Part shown: piece after piece, positions 36,856 to 45,996 of the stretch | How the letters are laid out: each line of letters starts with the position of its first letter | How positions within the stretch are numbered: the stretch's first letter is position 1 | Translations under genes and position numbers: made by a program | Assembly: GCF_003062295.1 (NCBI RefSeq) | Contig: NZ_PYCN01000008.1 | Coordinates: 62,001-126,000 of the forward strand | Reading direction: 5' to 3' | From: Bradyrhizobium algeriense | Lineage (GTDB): Bacteria; Pseudomonadota; Alphaproteobacteria; Rhizobiales; Xanthobacteraceae | DNA length: 64,000 nucleotides | The notes under the pieces: generated by a model | The model's database searches: none | Told to the model about the DNA's origin: nothing | What the model saw: only the letters and a program-made list of their open reading frames with translations

Positions 36856-38108
36856 TTCGGCGGCGAGCCGCTCTTTGCAGCGCGGCGATACAGGACGAAC
36901 AGAGACGCCAACAGCACGACAGCCGACAGGCCGAGCGACCAGTGAATGCCGATCGCTGCGCCGGCGAGGCCCACGGTGATGCCGCTGAAGGCCCGCATGC
37001 CGAGGCCGGCCATGTTGAACAGGCCGACAACGCGGCCGCGGATGTCGGCGGGGGCATTTATCTGCACCAGCGCCTGCGCCATCGTGTTGAACGACAGCTC
37101 GAAGAAACCGGCGGCGAACAGCAGCGCGATCGCCAGCGTATAGATTCCAACGGACGCGAACGCGAGCAGGGACAGGCTCCACAGAATGGCGAGCACGATG
37201 GCTATCCGGGGATCAGGCTTCAGCCGTCCCCACGCTTCGAGGCCGATGCCCGCGAGCAGCGCGCCGGCCGCGTCGGCGGCCAGCAGCACGCTGTAGGACA
37301 CGCCGGGGTCGCCATGCCCGAGGTCGCCGGCAAAGCCCGGCATCTGGGCGTGGTAGGCGTTGCCGATCATGAAGGAGGTCAGCCCGGCGAGCAGCGTCAT
37401 CGAGGTCAGGACACGCTGCGTGCCGATGTCGCGGATGGTCTGCACGATGTCGGCAAGGCCGCGGACGGGGATGCGTCGGGGGGCGGCGTCCTTGGCTCTC
37501 GTGGGCGCCCAGAACAGCCAGAGCAGCATCGGCAGATAGAACAGCGTGTTGAAAATGATGCCGTGGGATGGGCCGAGCGCCAGCATGATGACGCCGCCCA
37601 CGGCCGGACCGACCAGGATGCCAAGATAGCGCGCCGTCGCGTTCAGCCGCACCGCGCTCGGCAGATTGGCCGGGCCCACGATGTCGTAGAGCAGCAACTG
37701 GTTCGGCGTCTGCCACAGCACGCCGGCGCAGCCATGGATGACCAGCAGCAGCATCGCGTGCCACATCTCAAGCGTGTCGGTGATGAAGAAAAATCCCCAT
37801 CCCGCCGAGGCCACGATGAACAGCAGCATCCCGCACTGGATGATACGGCGCGGATCGAACCGGTCCGCCAGCGAGCCTACGGCGACCGAAAACAGCAGGA
37901 ATGGAAGCCAGTGCGACAGCACCGCGAAGCCGGCCAGCGCAGGCGAGTGGAATTTCTGAAAGACCACCCAATAGCTGATCACGTGCTCGATATTGTCGGC
38001 CATCATGGCCAGCACATAGGCGATGAACTGGGCGCGATAGGGCGCGGACTTCATGGCCGCGAACGAGCCGGAAGCCGCCACGGGTTTCGTCGAAGGTTCG
38101 GAGTTCAA
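36852..38108 (-). CDS. MFS transporter, EntS/MFS_3-like
   Basis: An integral membrane protein of about 418 residues with 12 predicted helices. Seen: the start region YRAQFIAYVLAMMADNIEHV, the loop 2-3 motif VGSLADRFDPRRII (MFS motif A, G-x-L-A-D-R-x-x-x-R) and a matching loop in the second half (IRGRVVGLFNMAGLGMRAFS). The family exports siderophores or drugs. I start at TTG 38108, which has AGGTGA upstream; an ATG at 38165 or at 38054 is also possible. Substrate cannot be told from the sequence; the neighbours do not help. Confidence 0.85.
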   Translation of the reverse strand: MNSEPSTKPVAASGSFAAMKSAPYRAQFIAYVLAMMADNIEHVISYWVVFQKFHSPALAGFAVLSHWLPFLLFSVAVGSLADRFDPRRIIQCGMLLFIVASAGWGFFFITDTLEMWHAMLLLVIHGCAGVLWQTPNQLLLYDIVGPANLPSAVRLNATARYLGILVGPAVGGVIMLALGPSHGIIFNTLFYLPMLLWLFWAPTRAKDAAPRRIPVRGLADIVQTIRDIGTQRVLTSMTLLAGLTSFMIGNAYHAQMPGFAGDLGHGDPGVSYSVLLAADAAGALLAGIGLEAWGRLKPDPRIAIVLAILWSLSLLAFASVGIYTLAIALLFAAGFFELSFNTMAQALVQINAPADIRGRVVGLFNMAGLGMRAFSGITVGLAGAAIGIHWSLGLSAVVLLASLFVLYRRAAKSGSPPN

Positions 38109-38219
38109 GATATCACCTGGGCAGGACTTCACCGGCTCGGCGCTGCAATGCTGCCGGGCCGGCATTTTGCTCGCGCCGATACACGCTCGTGCTTCGGCGC
38201 TCAAGACACTTGGGCGTGC

Positions 38220-39101
38220 TCAGGCGAAATAGTTGTCCTGATCGAGATCGGCGATGAGCCCCGGCTGCTCCGGCTTCCATCCCAGCGCCGATCTGGTCCG
38301 CGCGCTCGAGGCCGGCATGTCCATCGCGGCGAATCTCGCGATCCAGCCGAAATGCGCAGGTGCCTCGTCACGCGTTTTGGAAATGACGGGCACGCCGAGC
38401 CTGCGGCCGATCACTTCAGCGATCTTTTTGAACGGCACGCCTTCGTCGGCGACCGCGTGATAGGGGCCGCCCTCGACGCCCTGTTCGAGCGCAAGCCGAT
38501 AGAGGCGGGCGGCATCGCGCCGATGCACGCCAGGCCAGCGGTTCGCTCCATCACCGACATAGGCCGCGACGCCTTTCTCGCGTGCGATATCGATCAGGCG
38601 CGGGACGAAACCGTGGTCGCCGTCGCCATGGGTCGATGCCGCCAGGCGCACCGCTGATACGCGCACGCCGCGCGCCGCGATGGTAGCGGCCGCCGCCTCG
38701 GAGGCGCGCGGAGAATCGGGAGCGGGCATGTCGGCCTCGGTCGCGATCCGGCCCGGAGCCAGCGACCCAAACCCTGATGTCACCAGCATGGGCCGCCCGG
38801 ATCCCTCCAGCACCGCGCCCATCGCTTCGATGGCACGCCGGTCTTCCGCGCAGTTCTCCAGAAATCTCGAGAAGTCATGGTTGAAGGCGGTGTGGATGAC
38901 AGCGTCCGCCTTGCGCGCGCCGTCGCGGAGGCTTTCCAGATCTTCGAGCGAGCCGCGATGGATCTCGGCGCCCATGGCCGCGAGCGACGCGGCACTCGCA
39001 TCGGAGCGGGTGAGACCAAGTACCTGATGGCCCGACGTGACGAGTTCGCGGACGATGGCGGAGCCGACAAAGCCGGTCGCGCCGGTAACGAAGATGCGCA
39101 T
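38220..39101 (-). CDS. NAD-dependent epimerase/dehydratase-type SDR
   Basis: A 293-residue extended-type short-chain dehydrogenase. The ATG at 39101 follows GGAGA and starts directly with the Rossmann motif [17 protein letters not shown]. The sequence [10 protein letters not shown] follows the second strand, and the usual YxxxK is not obvious: the corresponding region is [10 protein letters not shown], so it may be an atypical, non-catalytic or NmrA-like member. Similar proteins are often annotated as nucleoside-diphosphate-sugar epimerases acting on unknown substrates. It is divergent from an MmyB-type regulator 98 bases away, an arrangement in which the regulator often controls the SDR. Confidence 0.88.
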   Translation of the reverse strand: MRIFVTGATGFVGSAIVRELVTSGHQVLGLTRSDASAASLAAMGAEIHRGSLEDLESLRDGARKADAVIHTAFNHDFSRFLENCAEDRRAIEAMGAVLEGSGRPMLVTSGFGSLAPGRIATEADMPAPDSPRASEAAAATIAARGVRVSAVRLAASTHGDGDHGFVPRLIDIAREKGVAAYVGDGANRWPGVHRRDAARLYRLALEQGVEGGPYHAVADEGVPFKKIAEVIGRRLGVPVISKTRDEAPAHFGWIARFAAMDMPASSARTRSALGWKPEQPGLIADLDQDNYFA

Positions 39102-39198
39102 GCGAAAGTCTCCAAGGATGTTGGAGACTGATATCGCCCGCGCTGTCATCATGTTAAAGTAGTGATGTTATCGTGGTATAGTCGCTAACAGGATCAAC

Positions 39199-40071
39199 GT
39201 GCCGGTCGAAACCAACAATCCGCTGGGGACCTATCTCAGGGATCGCCGCGCTCGGCTTGATCCGGCTGCCTTCGGTTTTGCGGTGGGGCGCAGGCGGACG
39301 CCGGGATTGCGGCGGGAGGAAGTCGCCCAGCGCGCCAACATCAGCCCGACCTGGTACACATGGCTGGAGCAGGGGCGCGGCGGCGCTCCCTCGGCGGACG
39401 TGTTGAACCGGATCGCTGCGGCGCTGATGCTGACCGACGTCGAGCGCGAACATGTCTTCCTGCTCGGGCTCGGCCGTCCACCCGAGGTCCGCTACAGGGC
39501 CGCCGCGGGCGTCACGCCCCGTTTGCAACGGCTGCTCGATGCGCTTGACGTCAGTCCGGCCCTGATCAAGACCGCCACCTGGGATGTCGTCGCATGGAAT
39601 CGCGCTGCCGCAGCGGTGCTGACCGACTATGGCGCGCTCCCTCCGGGCCAGCGCAACATCCTTCGCCTCATCTTCTGCGATCCCCGCGTCCGGGCCGCGC
39701 AATATGATTGGGAAAGCGTCGCCCGCTTCGTGGTCGGAGCATTCAGGGCAGATGCGGCGCGCGCCGGCGCCGTGTCCGAAGTCGGCGAGCTCGTGGACGA
39801 GCTTTGCAAGCGCAGCCCCGAATTCGCAGCGCTATGGCGTGACAACAACGTTCATGTTCACGGCGAGGGCGTCAAACGCCTTCGGCATCCGATCCTCGGG
39901 CAGATCACGATGGAGTATTCCGCGTTTGGTGTGGATGGCCGGCCGGACCTCGGCATGATCGTCTATAACCCCGCCACGAGTTCAGACGCCGATCGCATCA
40001 GATCGCTCGTGACATCGCTGCCGGTGCTGTCGGAGCGGGCGCCTTCCCAGCTAACCCTTCAGCAAACCTAA
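39199..40071 (+). CDS. XRE-family regulator with MmyB-like ligand domain
   Basis: A 290-residue regulator starting at GTG 39199. Residues 8-85 hold an XRE-type helix-turn-helix with the family hallmark TPGLRREEVAQRANISPTWY and LEQGR. The rest (about 105-275) is the MmyB-like domain (PAS-related, fatty-acid-binding in characterised members) with TWDVVAWNRAAAAV, RNILRLIFCDPRVR and the late HPILGQITMEYSAF. It is divergent from the SDR gene, its most likely target. Its last 21 bases overlap the 3' end of pcaC on the other strand. Confidence 0.93.
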   Translation: MPVETNNPLGTYLRDRRARLDPAAFGFAVGRRRTPGLRREEVAQRANISPTWYTWLEQGRGGAPSADVLNRIAAALMLTDVEREHVFLLGLGRPPEVRYRAAAGVTPRLQRLLDALDVSPALIKTATWDVVAWNRAAAAVLTDYGALPPGQRNILRLIFCDPRVRAAQYDWESVARFVVGAFRADAARAGAVSEVGELVDELCKRSPEFAALWRDNNVHVHGEGVKRLRHPILGQITMEYSAFGVDGRPDLGMIVYNPATSSDADRIRSLVTSLPVLSERAPSQLTLQQT

Positions 40072-40443
40072 TTCCGCGATGATCGCGTTCGCTTCCTTGA
40101 CCGCGTGGTTGGCCGCCGGCACGCCGCAATAGATAGCCTGCTGCAGCAGGATTTCCTTGATGTCGTCGGGCGTGAAGCCGCCCTCAGTGAGTGCTGCGCG
40201 CACATGCAGGCGGAATTCGTCCCACTGTCCCAGTGCGACCATGGTGCCGATCACGAGCACGCGGCGGGTGCGGTGGTCGAAATGCGGCCGGGTCCAGATG
40301 TCGCCCCAGGCGTAGCAGGTGATCAGGTCCTGGAAGTCGGTATTGAACGCGTTGCGGTTCTTGATCGACTTGTCGACCCATTCATCGCCGAGAACTTTTC
40401 GGCGCTGGGCCATGCCGTCGTCGCGGCGTTGATTGTCGTCCAT
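40051..40443 (-). CDS. pcaC: 4-carboxymuconolactone decarboxylase
   Basis: PcaC converts gamma-carboxymuconolactone to beta-ketoadipate enol-lactone in the protocatechuate branch. The 130-residue, single-domain protein has the AhpD-like CMD fold: NTDFQDLITCYAWGDIWTRP, RRVLVIGTMVALGQWDEF and IKEILLQQAIYCGVPAANHA with the catalytic-region Cys and His. Length and sequence match stand-alone PcaC. It is the third pca gene in the order pcaB-pcaD-pcaC, but 194 bases and a palindromic repeat element separate it from pcaD, which could affect its expression relative to the others. Confidence 0.94.
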   Translation of the reverse strand: MDDNQRRDDGMAQRRKVLGDEWVDKSIKNRNAFNTDFQDLITCYAWGDIWTRPHFDHRTRRVLVIGTMVALGQWDEFRLHVRAALTEGGFTPDDIKEILLQQAIYCGVPAANHAVKEANAIIAELGLLKG

Positions 40444-40463
40444 CAGTGGTCTCCTCCATCGTC

Positions 40464-40565
40464 GTCATTCCGGGGCGATGCGAAGCATCGAACTACGGTG
40501 CGCAATTGCGCACCTGAGAATCTCGAGATTCCGGGTCTGGTGCTGGCGCACCATCCCGGAATGAC
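40464..40565. repeat. 100-bp palindromic repeat element, copy 1
   Basis: Bounded by terminal inverted repeats GTCATTCCGGGG / CCCGGAATGAC and containing the perfect palindromes GGTGCGCAATTGCGCACC and GAATCTCGAGATTC. The second copy is at 45872-45971 (about 85% alike, with one interior hairpin arm differing). It sits between pcaD and pcaC. It has no coding capacity and resembles REP/MITE-type elements. Confidence 0.9.
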
Positions 40566-40637
40566 AGCGTCTCCGTTGTCGCTTCGCTCCCTTGCGCAAA
40601 CGCTTCGCGTTTGTCGCAGGCAATGACGTCGTTCGAG

Positions 40638-41420
40638 TCAGCGTTGCGTCAGAAAGCCGATCACCGCATCGGTGAAGGCGTGCGGCTGCTCGACGTTGGA
40701 AATATGCGCCGCATCGAGGATGGTCATGCTCGCGCCCGGAATTCGGCTGCGCATGAATTCGGCGTCCGCGATCGTCGTCGACATGTCGTGGCGCCCGGCG
40801 ATGATCAGCGTCGGGCTTTTGATTTTCGGCAGCAGCTCGCGCTGGTCGAGCGTCGACAGCGCCTCGCAGCAGGCGATGTAGCCCTCGACCGGCGTGGTCA
40901 GCATCATCGCCTTCATGTTGGCCGCGATCTGCGGCTCGCGCTCGCGAAAATCCGCCGTCAGCCAGCCCGCCATCACGGCGTCGGCGACCGCGGCGATGCC
41001 GCCTTCCTTTACCGCCTTGATGCGGTCGTGCCAGCGTGTCGGGTCCGGGTAGTGGCAGGTGGTGTTGGCCAGCACGATCTTGCCGAATCTGTCTGATGCG
41101 TTAGCCCCCAGCCATTGCCCGACCATGCCGCCCATCGACAGGCCGCACCAATGCGTTCTCGCGATGTTGAGGTCGTCGAGGATCGCCAGCACGTCGCGGC
41201 CGAAACGTTCCAATGAATAGGGCCCGGGTGGTACGTTCGATTTGCCATGGCCGCGCCGGTCATAGCGGATGACGCGGAACACCTGCGTCAGCGCCTTCAT
41301 CTGCGGCTCCCACATCTGCATCGTTGAGCCCAGCGAATTCGACAGCATCAGCGTCGGTCCGCCGTCGCGGCCTTCGACGGATACGTTGAGCAGGCACCCG
41401 TCGGCGTCGATCATCGGCAT
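40638..41420 (-). CDS. pcaD: 3-oxoadipate enol-lactonase
   Basis: PcaD hydrolyses beta-ketoadipate enol-lactone to beta-ketoadipate. The 260-residue alpha/beta hydrolase has the oxyanion region LSNSLGSTMQMWEPQ, nucleophile Ser95 in WCGLSMGGMVG, an acid in AGRHDMST and the catalytic His in DAAHISNVEQP. These are typical of PcaD. It starts 13 bases after pcaB ends on the same strand. Confidence 0.94.
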   Translation of the reverse strand: MPMIDADGCLLNVSVEGRDGGPTLMLSNSLGSTMQMWEPQMKALTQVFRVIRYDRRGHGKSNVPPGPYSLERFGRDVLAILDDLNIARTHWCGLSMGGMVGQWLGANASDRFGKIVLANTTCHYPDPTRWHDRIKAVKEGGIAAVADAVMAGWLTADFREREPQIAANMKAMMLTTPVEGYIACCEALSTLDQRELLPKIKSPTLIIAGRHDMSTTIADAEFMRSRIPGASMTILDAAHISNVEQPHAFTDAVIGFLTQR

Positions 41421-41433
41421 AGGGATTCTCCGG

Positions 41434-42789
41434 TCACTTGTCGTCCAGCGAAGCGAGCAGGCGGTCGATCAGGGCCTGCGAGGCGCCCTGATAGGCCATC
41501 GGCTCGAACAGTGTTGCGATTTTTTCGGCGCCGAGCTGCGCTGCAACTTTCAGGTCGTTCGTCAAGACATCGCGCAGATGCTTCTTGTCCGCGACCGCCT
41601 TCTTGCTCGCCGCTTCGATCAGATGATGCGCGTCGCTCTTGCCGATCTTTTCGGCCAGCGCCATTGTCACCGCTTCGGCCATGATCAGTCCGTCCGTCGT
41701 GTCGAGATTGCTGCGCATGCGCGCGGCGTCGACTTCCAGCCCCTCGGCGATATCCACAATGGCCGCCAGCCCGCCCGAGGTGACCAGCATCAGCGTCGGC
41801 AGCGTCGGCCATTCGGCGTGCCAGGGGCCGGCGCTACGCTCGTGGTCCTGCACCTGCGCCGCAAAAATCGTCGCCGCGAGACCGGGCGCCATGGTGGCTG
41901 CGGCAAGCGCACTGGCGGCCGCCACCGGATTGCGCTTGTGCGGCATGGTGGAGGAGCCGCCGCGGCCTTCGCCCGAGGGCTCGAACGCTTCGCCGACATC
42001 GGTCTGCATCATCAGCGAAACGTCGCGAGCGATCTTGCCGCAAGTGCCGGCGATGATGGCGAGCACGGAGGCCGCTTCCGCGATGCGGTCGCGGTGGGTG
42101 TGCCAGGGCGCATCCGGCAGCGGGAGCTTGAGCTCCGCTGCCAGTCCTTCTGCGACCTTTAGTCCGTTGTCGCCCAGCGCCGCGAGCGTGCCGGCCGCGC
42201 CGCCGAATTGCAGCGCCAGCGTCTCGCTGCGCAAGCGCTGCAGCCGCAGCTTCGAGCGGTGCAGCGCCGCGGCATATTCGGCGAGCTTCAGCCCGAACGG
42301 CATCGGCAGCGCATGCTGCAGCCAGGTGCGGGCGACTACCGGGGTATGGCGGTGTCGACGCGCCAATCCGGCAAAGCCTGCGATCGCGCGGCTGATGTCG
42401 GCGAGCAGCGCGTCGATGCCGGCGCGAAGGCCGAGCATGGCGCCGGTATCGATGACGTCCTGACTGGTCGCGCCCCAATGGACATAACGCGCCGCCTCGG
42501 CATCCACCTTGGCGACATTGGCCGTCAGCGCCTTGACCAGCGGGATGGCGAGGTTACCGGAGCGGGTGGCGGCGTCGGCCAGCGCGACGAGGTCGAATGA
42601 TTCGGCCCTGCACGCATTCGTGATCGGTCCCGCCGCGCTTGCCGGAATGACCCCCAGCGCGGCTTCAGCGCGCGCCAGCGCAGCCTCGAAATCCAGCATG
42701 TTTTGCAAGGCCGCCACATCGTCGCAGATCGCGCGCATGGCGGCGCTCGACAGCATCGGGGCAAGCAATGGGGAGACTGCGGTGCTCAT
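41434..42789 (-). CDS. pcaB: 3-carboxy-cis,cis-muconate cycloisomerase
   Basis: PcaB lactonises beta-carboxymuconate to gamma-carboxymuconolactone. The 451-residue protein belongs to the fumarase/aspartase superfamily, with signature GGSSTMPHKRNPVAAASAL. The start at ATG 42789 (MSTAVSPLLAPMLSSAAMRA) matches family N-termini; an upstream in-frame extension is not protein-like. It is first in the pcaB-pcaD-pcaC run and divergent from coxG. The dioxygenase genes pcaH/pcaG are not in this window, so the pathway entry must be encoded elsewhere. Confidence 0.95.
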   Translation of the reverse strand: MSTAVSPLLAPMLSSAAMRAICDDVAALQNMLDFEAALARAEAALGVIPASAAGPITNACRAESFDLVALADAATRSGNLAIPLVKALTANVAKVDAEAARYVHWGATSQDVIDTGAMLGLRAGIDALLADISRAIAGFAGLARRHRHTPVVARTWLQHALPMPFGLKLAEYAAALHRSKLRLQRLRSETLALQFGGAAGTLAALGDNGLKVAEGLAAELKLPLPDAPWHTHRDRIAEAASVLAIIAGTCGKIARDVSLMMQTDVGEAFEPSGEGRGGSSTMPHKRNPVAAASALAAATMAPGLAATIFAAQVQDHERSAGPWHAEWPTLPTLMLVTSGGLAAIVDIAEGLEVDAARMRSNLDTTDGLIMAEAVTMALAEKIGKSDAHHLIEAASKKAVADKKHLRDVLTNDLKVAAQLGAEKIATLFEPMAYQGASQALIDRLLASLDDK

Positions 42790-42946
42790 CTGCTCGCGAC
42801 CTAACCATCCCGGCCTGTCGCTGCCAATGCCCTTATCGGTTTGGCTCTGCTGCACTTGCGAATATGCATCGCTTATCGCCCTTCCTTTTGGCCCGGGCGT
42901 GCTTTACTTGGGGATATCAGGCTGAAGCGATCCAGGAGGCACTCCC

Positions 42947-43393
42947 ATGGCCATGACGATGAACGGCGAAGTCCAGCTTGCGGCGTCGCGCGAGGCCGTG
43001 TGGGCCAAGCTGAACGATCCGGAAGTGCTGAAGGTCTGCATCCCCGGCTGCGAGGAGCTGGAAAAGACCGAGGACAACGGCTTCCGCGCCACCGCCAAGA
43101 TGAAGGTCGGGCCGGTCTCCGCCCGCTTCAAGGGCAAGGTCAATTTGAGCGATCTCGATCCGCCCAATGGCTACAAGATCTCGGGCGAAGGCGAGGGCGG
43201 CGTCGCCGGCTTTGCCAAGGGGGGCGCCACTGTGGCGCTCGCCGAAAAGGATGGTGGTACCCTGCTGAGCTATACGGTCGAGGCCCAGATCGGCGGCAAG
43301 CTCGCCCAGCTCGGCCAGCGCCTGATCAACGGCGCGGCCAAGAAACTGGCCGACGAGTTCTTCGCCAATTTCGCCAAGGCCGTGCAAGGATGA
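42947..43393 (+). CDS. coxG: CoxG-type SRPBCC protein
   Basis: A 148-residue helix-grip protein of the CO-dehydrogenase subunit G family: GEVQLAASREAVWAKLNDPE, CIPGCEELEKT and VGPVSARFKGKVNLSDLDPP. AGGAGG lies before the ATG. It is short compared with CoxG forms that carry a hydrophobic C-terminal anchor; here the end (FANFAKAVQG) is soluble. In aerobic CO dehydrogenases CoxG helps tether the enzyme to the membrane or deliver electrons; in related hydroxylase clusters its role is unclear. It opens the molybdenum-enzyme cluster but is 191 bases from coxS. Confidence 0.9.
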   Translation: MAMTMNGEVQLAASREAVWAKLNDPEVLKVCIPGCEELEKTEDNGFRATAKMKVGPVSARFKGKVNLSDLDPPNGYKISGEGEGGVAGFAKGGATVALAEKDGGTLLSYTVEAQIGGKLAQLGQRLINGAAKKLADEFFANFAKAVQG

Positions 43394-43504
43394 TCAAGGC
43401 TGACCAAGGCTGATTCTGCGTGGGCCGAACCCGGTCGAGCAGGCGTCAAGTCACTCAGGCCATGCCCCAGGCGAGGGGCTCCTGAGGTTGCTCATTACCG
43501 GGAT

Positions 43505-43521
43505 GGCCCATATTATGGGCC
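43505..43521. promoter_or_regulatory. Perfect palindrome upstream of coxS
   Basis: GGCCCATA-T-TATGGGCC lies 64 bases before the coxS start. Its symmetry and position suggest an operator, but I could not place a good -35/-10 pair around it (TATAAA occurs at 43532-43537). No matching regulator is encoded nearby. Confidence 0.45.
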
Positions 43522-43584
43522 TTGAAATGACTATAAACGCCTGCTTTGCCGGCATATCCGGCGGTGCAGCTCAAGAGAGTGGTG

Positions 43585-44070
43585 ATGGCCAAGATTTCCC
43601 TGATCGTGAACGGTAACCCCGTAAACGCCAATATCGATCCCCGTACCCTCCTGGTCCAGTTGCTGCGGGAAAATCTGCGGCTGACGGGCACCCATGTCGG
43701 CTGCGACACCTCGCAATGCGGCGCCTGCGTCGTGCATCTCGACGGCAAGGCGGTGAAGTCCTGCACCACGCTCGCTGTCATGGCCGACGGCCACGAGGTC
43801 CGCACCATCGAGGGCCTGGCCGCCGACGGCGCGCCGCTGCATCCGATGCAGGAAGCTTTTCGCGAGCATCATGGCCTGCAATGCGGCTTCTGCACCCCCG
43901 GCATGATCATGACGGCGGTCGATCTGGTGCATCGCAAGGGCCACGATCTTTCGGACCACGTCATTCGCGAGGAGCTCGAAGGCAATCTGTGCCGCTGCAC
44001 CGGCTACCAGAACATCGTTGCCTCGATCGCCGCCGGCGCCAAGGCGATGGCCAAATCTGATCTTGCTTGA
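43585..44070 (+). CDS. coxS: Molybdenum hydroxylase [2Fe-2S] subunit
   Basis: A 161-residue iron-sulfur subunit of the xanthine oxidase/CO dehydrogenase family. The plant-type cluster uses Cys40, 45, 48 and 60 ([16 protein letters not shown]); the second cluster uses Cys100, 103, 136 and 138 (CGFCTPGMI and LCRCTGYQ). It passes electrons from the molybdenum site to FAD. The ATG at 43585 is chosen over an upstream one because the domain begins [13 protein letters not shown]. It is followed by coxM after 51 bases, with no large-subunit gene between. Confidence 0.93.
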   Translation: MAKISLIVNGNPVNANIDPRTLLVQLLRENLRLTGTHVGCDTSQCGACVVHLDGKAVKSCTTLAVMADGHEVRTIEGLAADGAPLHPMQEAFREHHGLQCGFCTPGMIMTAVDLVHRKGHDLSDHVIREELEGNLCRCTGYQNIVASIAAGAKAMAKSDLA

Positions 44071-44121
44071 GGCCGATCTCGCTTAATTGATTTCATCGCG
44101 ACCGCGATCAGGAAGTTCTCA

Positions 44122-44925
44122 ATGTACGAATTCAAATATCATCGTCCGGCGACCGTGCGGCAGGCCGCCAATCTGCTGGTGAAGAACGAAGACGCCAAGG
44201 TGATCGCCGGCGGCCATACGCTGGTGCCGGTCATGAAGCAGCGCCTCGCCAGCCCGCCGCACCTGGTCGACCTCTCCCATATCGAAGGGCTCGACGCCAT
44301 CGAGATGAAGGGCCGTTCGCTGGTGATCGGCGCGACCGCGAGGCATGCCGAAGTCGCGACCTCGTCGATCGTCGCCGAAGCCATCCCGGCGCTGGCCGAA
44401 CTCGCTGGCGGAATCGGCGATCCCGCGGTGCGCCACAAGGGCACCATCGGTGGCTCGCTCGCCAACAACGACCCGACCGCGGATTATCCTGCAGCGGTGC
44501 TCGCGCTCGGCGCCACTATCGTCACCAACAAGCGCCGCCTCAAGGCGGAAGAGTTCTTCCAGGGGCTGTTCACGACGGCGCTCGAGAGCGACGAGATCAT
44601 CACCAAGGTGATGTTCCCGCTGGCGAAGAAGGCGGCCTACGTCAAATTCCGCAACCAGGCTTCGCGTTACGCGCTGGTCGGCGTGTTCGTCGCCAAGCGG
44701 CCGTCGGATGTGCGCGTCGCCGTCACCGGCGCGGGCTCGGACGGCGTGTTCCGCGCCACCCAGTTTGAAGAGGCGCTGAAGAAGCGTTTTTCGCACAAGG
44801 TGCTCGACGGCATCTCGGTGTCGTCGGAAGGGCTGAACAGCGATCTGCACGGCAGCGCCGAATATCGCGCGCACCTGATCGGCGTCTTGACGCGCCGCGC
44901 CGTCGAAGCCGCGACGGCGAAGTAA
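44122..44925 (+). CDS. coxM: Molybdenum hydroxylase FAD-binding medium subunit
   Basis: A 267-residue FAD subunit (CoxM/XdhB type) with the FAD motifs AGGHTLVPVMKQRL (residues about 29-42) and TIGGSLANNDPTADYP (about 108-123), and the C-terminal CO_deh_flav_C region. It oxidises the iron-sulfur subunit and passes electrons onward. Order coxS-coxM-coxD is normal except for the missing large subunit. Confidence 0.93.
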   Translation: MYEFKYHRPATVRQAANLLVKNEDAKVIAGGHTLVPVMKQRLASPPHLVDLSHIEGLDAIEMKGRSLVIGATARHAEVATSSIVAEAIPALAELAGGIGDPAVRHKGTIGGSLANNDPTADYPAAVLALGATIVTNKRRLKAEEFFQGLFTTALESDEIITKVMFPLAKKAAYVKFRNQASRYALVGVFVAKRPSDVRVAVTGAGSDGVFRATQFEEALKKRFSHKVLDGISVSSEGLNSDLHGSAEYRAHLIGVLTRRAVEAATAK

Positions 44926-44962
44926 GTTTGCCGATTACCGGCGTATCGAGATTGGTTTTCCC

Positions 44963-45868
44963 ATGAGTGCATCGGCGCTGCCCAAATCCGTCGATGGCAT
45001 GCTCGAGCTGTTGACCTCGCGCGGCTATCTGGCCGAGCGGTCGCTGGCGACGGTGGCCTATCTGTCGCTGCGCATGGGCCGGCCGCTGTTTCTCGAAGGC
45101 GAGGCCGGCGTCGGCAAGACCGAAATCGCAAAGGTTTTGTCCGCCGCGCTCGGGCGAAAACTGATCCGCCTGCAATGCTACGAGGGGCTCGACGTCGCCT
45201 CCGCCGTCTACGAGTGGAGCAGCGCGGCGCAGATGATCGCGATCCGGCTGGCGGAAGCCGCCGGCGACACCGACCGCGAGCAATTGTCCTCGGATATTTT
45301 CGCCGAGCGCTTTCTGATCAAGCGTCCGCTGTTGCAGGCGCTGGAGCCTGACGTCGCCGGCGCGCCGGTGCTTTTGATCGACGAACTCGACCGTGCCGAC
45401 GAGGCGTTCGAGGCGTATCTTCTGGAGATCCTCAGCGACTTCCAGGTCACGATCCCCGAATTCGGCACCATCAAGGCGCCGCATCCGCCGATCGTCATCA
45501 TTACTTCCAACCGCACCCGCGAGATCCATGACGCGCTGAAGCGCCGCTGTCTCTATCACTGGGTCGACTATCCCGAGGCCGAGCGCGAGCTTGCGATCGT
45601 CAAGTCGCGCGTGCCTGATATTTCCGCAAAGCTGTCGCAGCAGGTCGTCCGTTTCGTGCAGGCGCTGCGCGACCAGGATTTCTACAAGTCGCCGGGGGTG
45701 GCCGAGACCATCGACTGGGCCACCGCGCTGACCGAACTCGACGCCCGCTCGCTGACGCCGCAAATGGTCGGCGATACGCTGGGCGCGCTGTTGAAATACC
45801 AGGACGACATCGCGCGCATGCAGGGCGACACGCTGCAAAAGGTTTTGAAGGAAGCGACGAGCGATTAG
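44963..45868 (+). CDS. coxD: CoxD-like MoxR AAA+ ATPase
   Basis: A 301-residue AAA+ ATPase: Walker A GEAGVGKTEI (about 46-55), Walker B VLLIDELDRAD, sensor region IITSNRTREIHDALKRRC. In Oligotropha/Afipia carboxidovorans CoxD acts in inserting sulfur and copper into the CO dehydrogenase active site, with CoxE. It lies 37 bases after coxM and 128 bases before coxE, which holds a repeat element. Confidence 0.92.
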   Translation: MSASALPKSVDGMLELLTSRGYLAERSLATVAYLSLRMGRPLFLEGEAGVGKTEIAKVLSAALGRKLIRLQCYEGLDVASAVYEWSSAAQMIAIRLAEAAGDTDREQLSSDIFAERFLIKRPLLQALEPDVAGAPVLLIDELDRADEAFEAYLLEILSDFQVTIPEFGTIKAPHPPIVIITSNRTREIHDALKRRCLYHWVDYPEAERELAIVKSRVPDISAKLSQQVVRFVQALRDQDFYKSPGVAETIDWATALTELDARSLTPQMVGDTLGALLKYQDDIARMQGDTLQKVLKEATSD

Positions 45869-45871
45869 GTC

Positions 45872-45971
45872 GTCATTCCGGGGCACGCGAAGCGTGAACT
45901 ATGGTGCGCAATTGCGCACCTGAGAATCTCGAGATTCCGGGTTCGATGCTGACGCATCGCCCCGGAATGAC
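45872..45971. repeat. 100-bp palindromic repeat element, copy 2
   Basis: Same element as at 40464-40565: terminal GTCATTCCGGGG / CCCCGGAATGAC and the same two perfect interior palindromes. It starts 4 bases after the coxD stop and ends 25 bases before coxE, so it lies inside the cox transcription unit. Confidence 0.9.
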
Positions 45972-45996
45972 GAGAGAGTGGAAGCCGGGTTCGACC

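Noticed and set aside
36942-38657. 571-codon plus-strand frame opposite the MFS and SDR genes
   Set aside because: Spans two real genes and their gap on the other strand; it is Arg/His/Gln-rich without any domain.
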